Source of the DNA: Victivallales bacterium | Lineage (GTDB): Bacteria; Verrucomicrobiota; Lentisphaeria; Oligosphaerales; Oligosphaeraceae | DNA: 5,884 nucleotides | Direction of reading: 5' to 3' | Assembly: GCA_017431185.1 (NCBI GenBank) | Contig: JAFRLP010000352.1 | Location: 1-5,884, forward strand | Part shown: positions 5,370 to 5,884 of the stretch, in pieces | Layout: each line of letters begins with the position of its first letter | Numbering within the stretch: position 1 is the first letter of the stretch | Translations under genes and position numbers: made by a program | The notes under the pieces: generated by a model | Seen by the model: only the letters and a program-made list of their open reading frames with translations | What the model was told of the DNA's origin: nothing | Database searches by the model: none

Positions 5370-5884
5370 TCCATCCCTTTCCGAACGTGTCATCACGCTG
5401 ATTGAAGAGGCGAGGCGCAAAGTCGCCTCTTTCGCCAATGTCGCGCTGGTCTATACCTACTACGAAATCGGCAGGATGATTGTCGAGGACGAGCAAGGCG
5501 GGCAGGAAAGGGCAGATTATGGCAAGGCATTGTTGAAGGACCTGTCCGCAAAATTGACAAGCAGGTTCGGCAAGGGCTGGAGCGTAGAGACGCTGACCAA
5601 ATGCCGCTATTTCTATTCCACATATTCCATGGGGAAAATCGTCCACACTGTAGACGATTTCTGCCTCTCGTGGTCGCATTACCTTGTTCTTATGCGTATA
5701 GCTGACCCTGCGGCACGTGGCTTTTATGAGCGGGAGGCTGCTGAAGGACAATGGTCGCTTCGTCAGATGTCGCGGCAAATCGGCTCGCAGTTATATGAAC
5801 GTTCGCTGAAGCACAAAGGTGAAGCCAATGTGACAGAGTTGATGCGCAAGGCTCCAAGGCCAGAGGTCGCAGAAGAACCATTGA
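5350..5884 (+). CDS. DUF1016 (YhcG-type) PD-(D/E)XK nuclease-family protein, N-terminal part (cut by window edge)
   Basis: The open frame runs from ATG at 5350 to the end of the window (178 codons) without a stop, so the gene is cut off by the window and not truncated in itself. The visible part is a complete DUF1016 N-terminal domain. It shows an N-terminal helix ARRKVASFANVALVYTYYEIG (21-41), RADYGKALLKDLSAKLTSRFGKGWS (54-78), LSWSHYLVLMRI (106-117), and FYEREA with QWSLRQMSRQI and LYER (126-151), all hallmark blocks of the family. Family members are usually about 340-370 residues and carry the PD-(D/E)XK nuclease-like domain in the C-terminal half, which would begin just past this window; the nuclease residues therefore cannot be checked here. 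It overlaps hsdM by 20 bases and has its own strong SD. DUF1016 genes often sit in Type I RM loci, commonly near hsdS. Whether they assist restriction, act as separate nucleases or do something else is not established, and no function is claimed. Confidence 0.9.
   Translation, partial: MKPAKNNPSLSERVITLIEEARRKVASFANVALVYTYYEIGRMIVEDEQGGQERADYGKALLKDLSAKLTSRFGKGWSVETLTKCRYFYSTYSMGKIVHTVDDFCLSWSHYLVLMRIADPAARGFYEREAAEGQWSLRQMSRQIGSQLYERSLKHKGEANVTELMRKAPRPEVAEEPL

Noticed and set aside
3675..5884. Reading the locus as BREX, DISARM or another methylase-containing defence system
   Set aside because: Adjacent full-length HsdR and HsdM with standard motifs are sufficient for a Type I RM system. 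None of the marker genes of those systems (such as a PglZ-type phosphatase or a DrmA/DrmB pair) is present in the window.

Overview
The window holds most of one rightward defence operon: the head and body of a Type I restriction-modification (RM) locus, with a small DNA-binding protein in front and a DUF1016 (YhcG-type, PD-(D/E)XK) nuclease-family gene behind. The order is upstream gene tail (1-51), terminator (56-124), regulatory region (about 122-242), excisionase/MerR-type helix-turn-helix (HTH) protein (243-494), hsdR (491-3634), hsdM (3675-5369), and a DUF1016 gene (5350 to the window edge, incomplete). All genes are on the + strand. They are packed with a 4-base overlap, a 40-base gap and a 20-base overlap, which points to a single transcript.

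The first 51 bases look like the last 16 codons of an unidentified gene, because a long bulged stem followed by a T-tract begins five bases after its stop codon. After this terminator lies a compact control region. It has three 10-bp A-rich direct repeats in helical phase (137-166), a sigma70-like promoter (-35 at 177-182, -10 at 200-205, 17-bp spacer), and a perfect 8-bp inverted repeat (193-200 and 223-230) that brackets the -10 and the predicted start of transcription. The first gene of the operon encodes a small DNA-binding protein, so autoregulation is a reasonable but untested hypothesis.

HsdR (1047 aa) has an intact nuclease site and a full set of SF2 translocase motifs. HsdM (564 aa) has intact AdoMet-binding and NPPF catalytic motifs. 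Neither is frameshifted or truncated. The DNA-specificity subunit HsdS, without which a Type I enzyme cannot choose a target, is not in the window and would be expected downstream of the DUF1016 gene. HsdM and HsdS would methylate adenine at the recognition site, and HsdR would join them to translocate and cut unmethylated DNA. The DUF1016 protein is a frequent neighbour of such loci, but its role is not settled.

The organism cannot be named from this sequence. Base composition looks intermediate. Strong Shine-Dalgarno (SD) sequences (AGGAGG before hsdR and before the DUF1016 gene) and a sigma70-type rather than Bacteroidota-type promoter argue mildly against Bacteroidota. A mid-GC, SD-using bacterium such as a gut or rumen anaerobe would fit, but that is a guess. 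Nothing here is an undescribed system by gene content. The most notable features are the control region and the insertion of a DUF1016 gene directly after hsdM.
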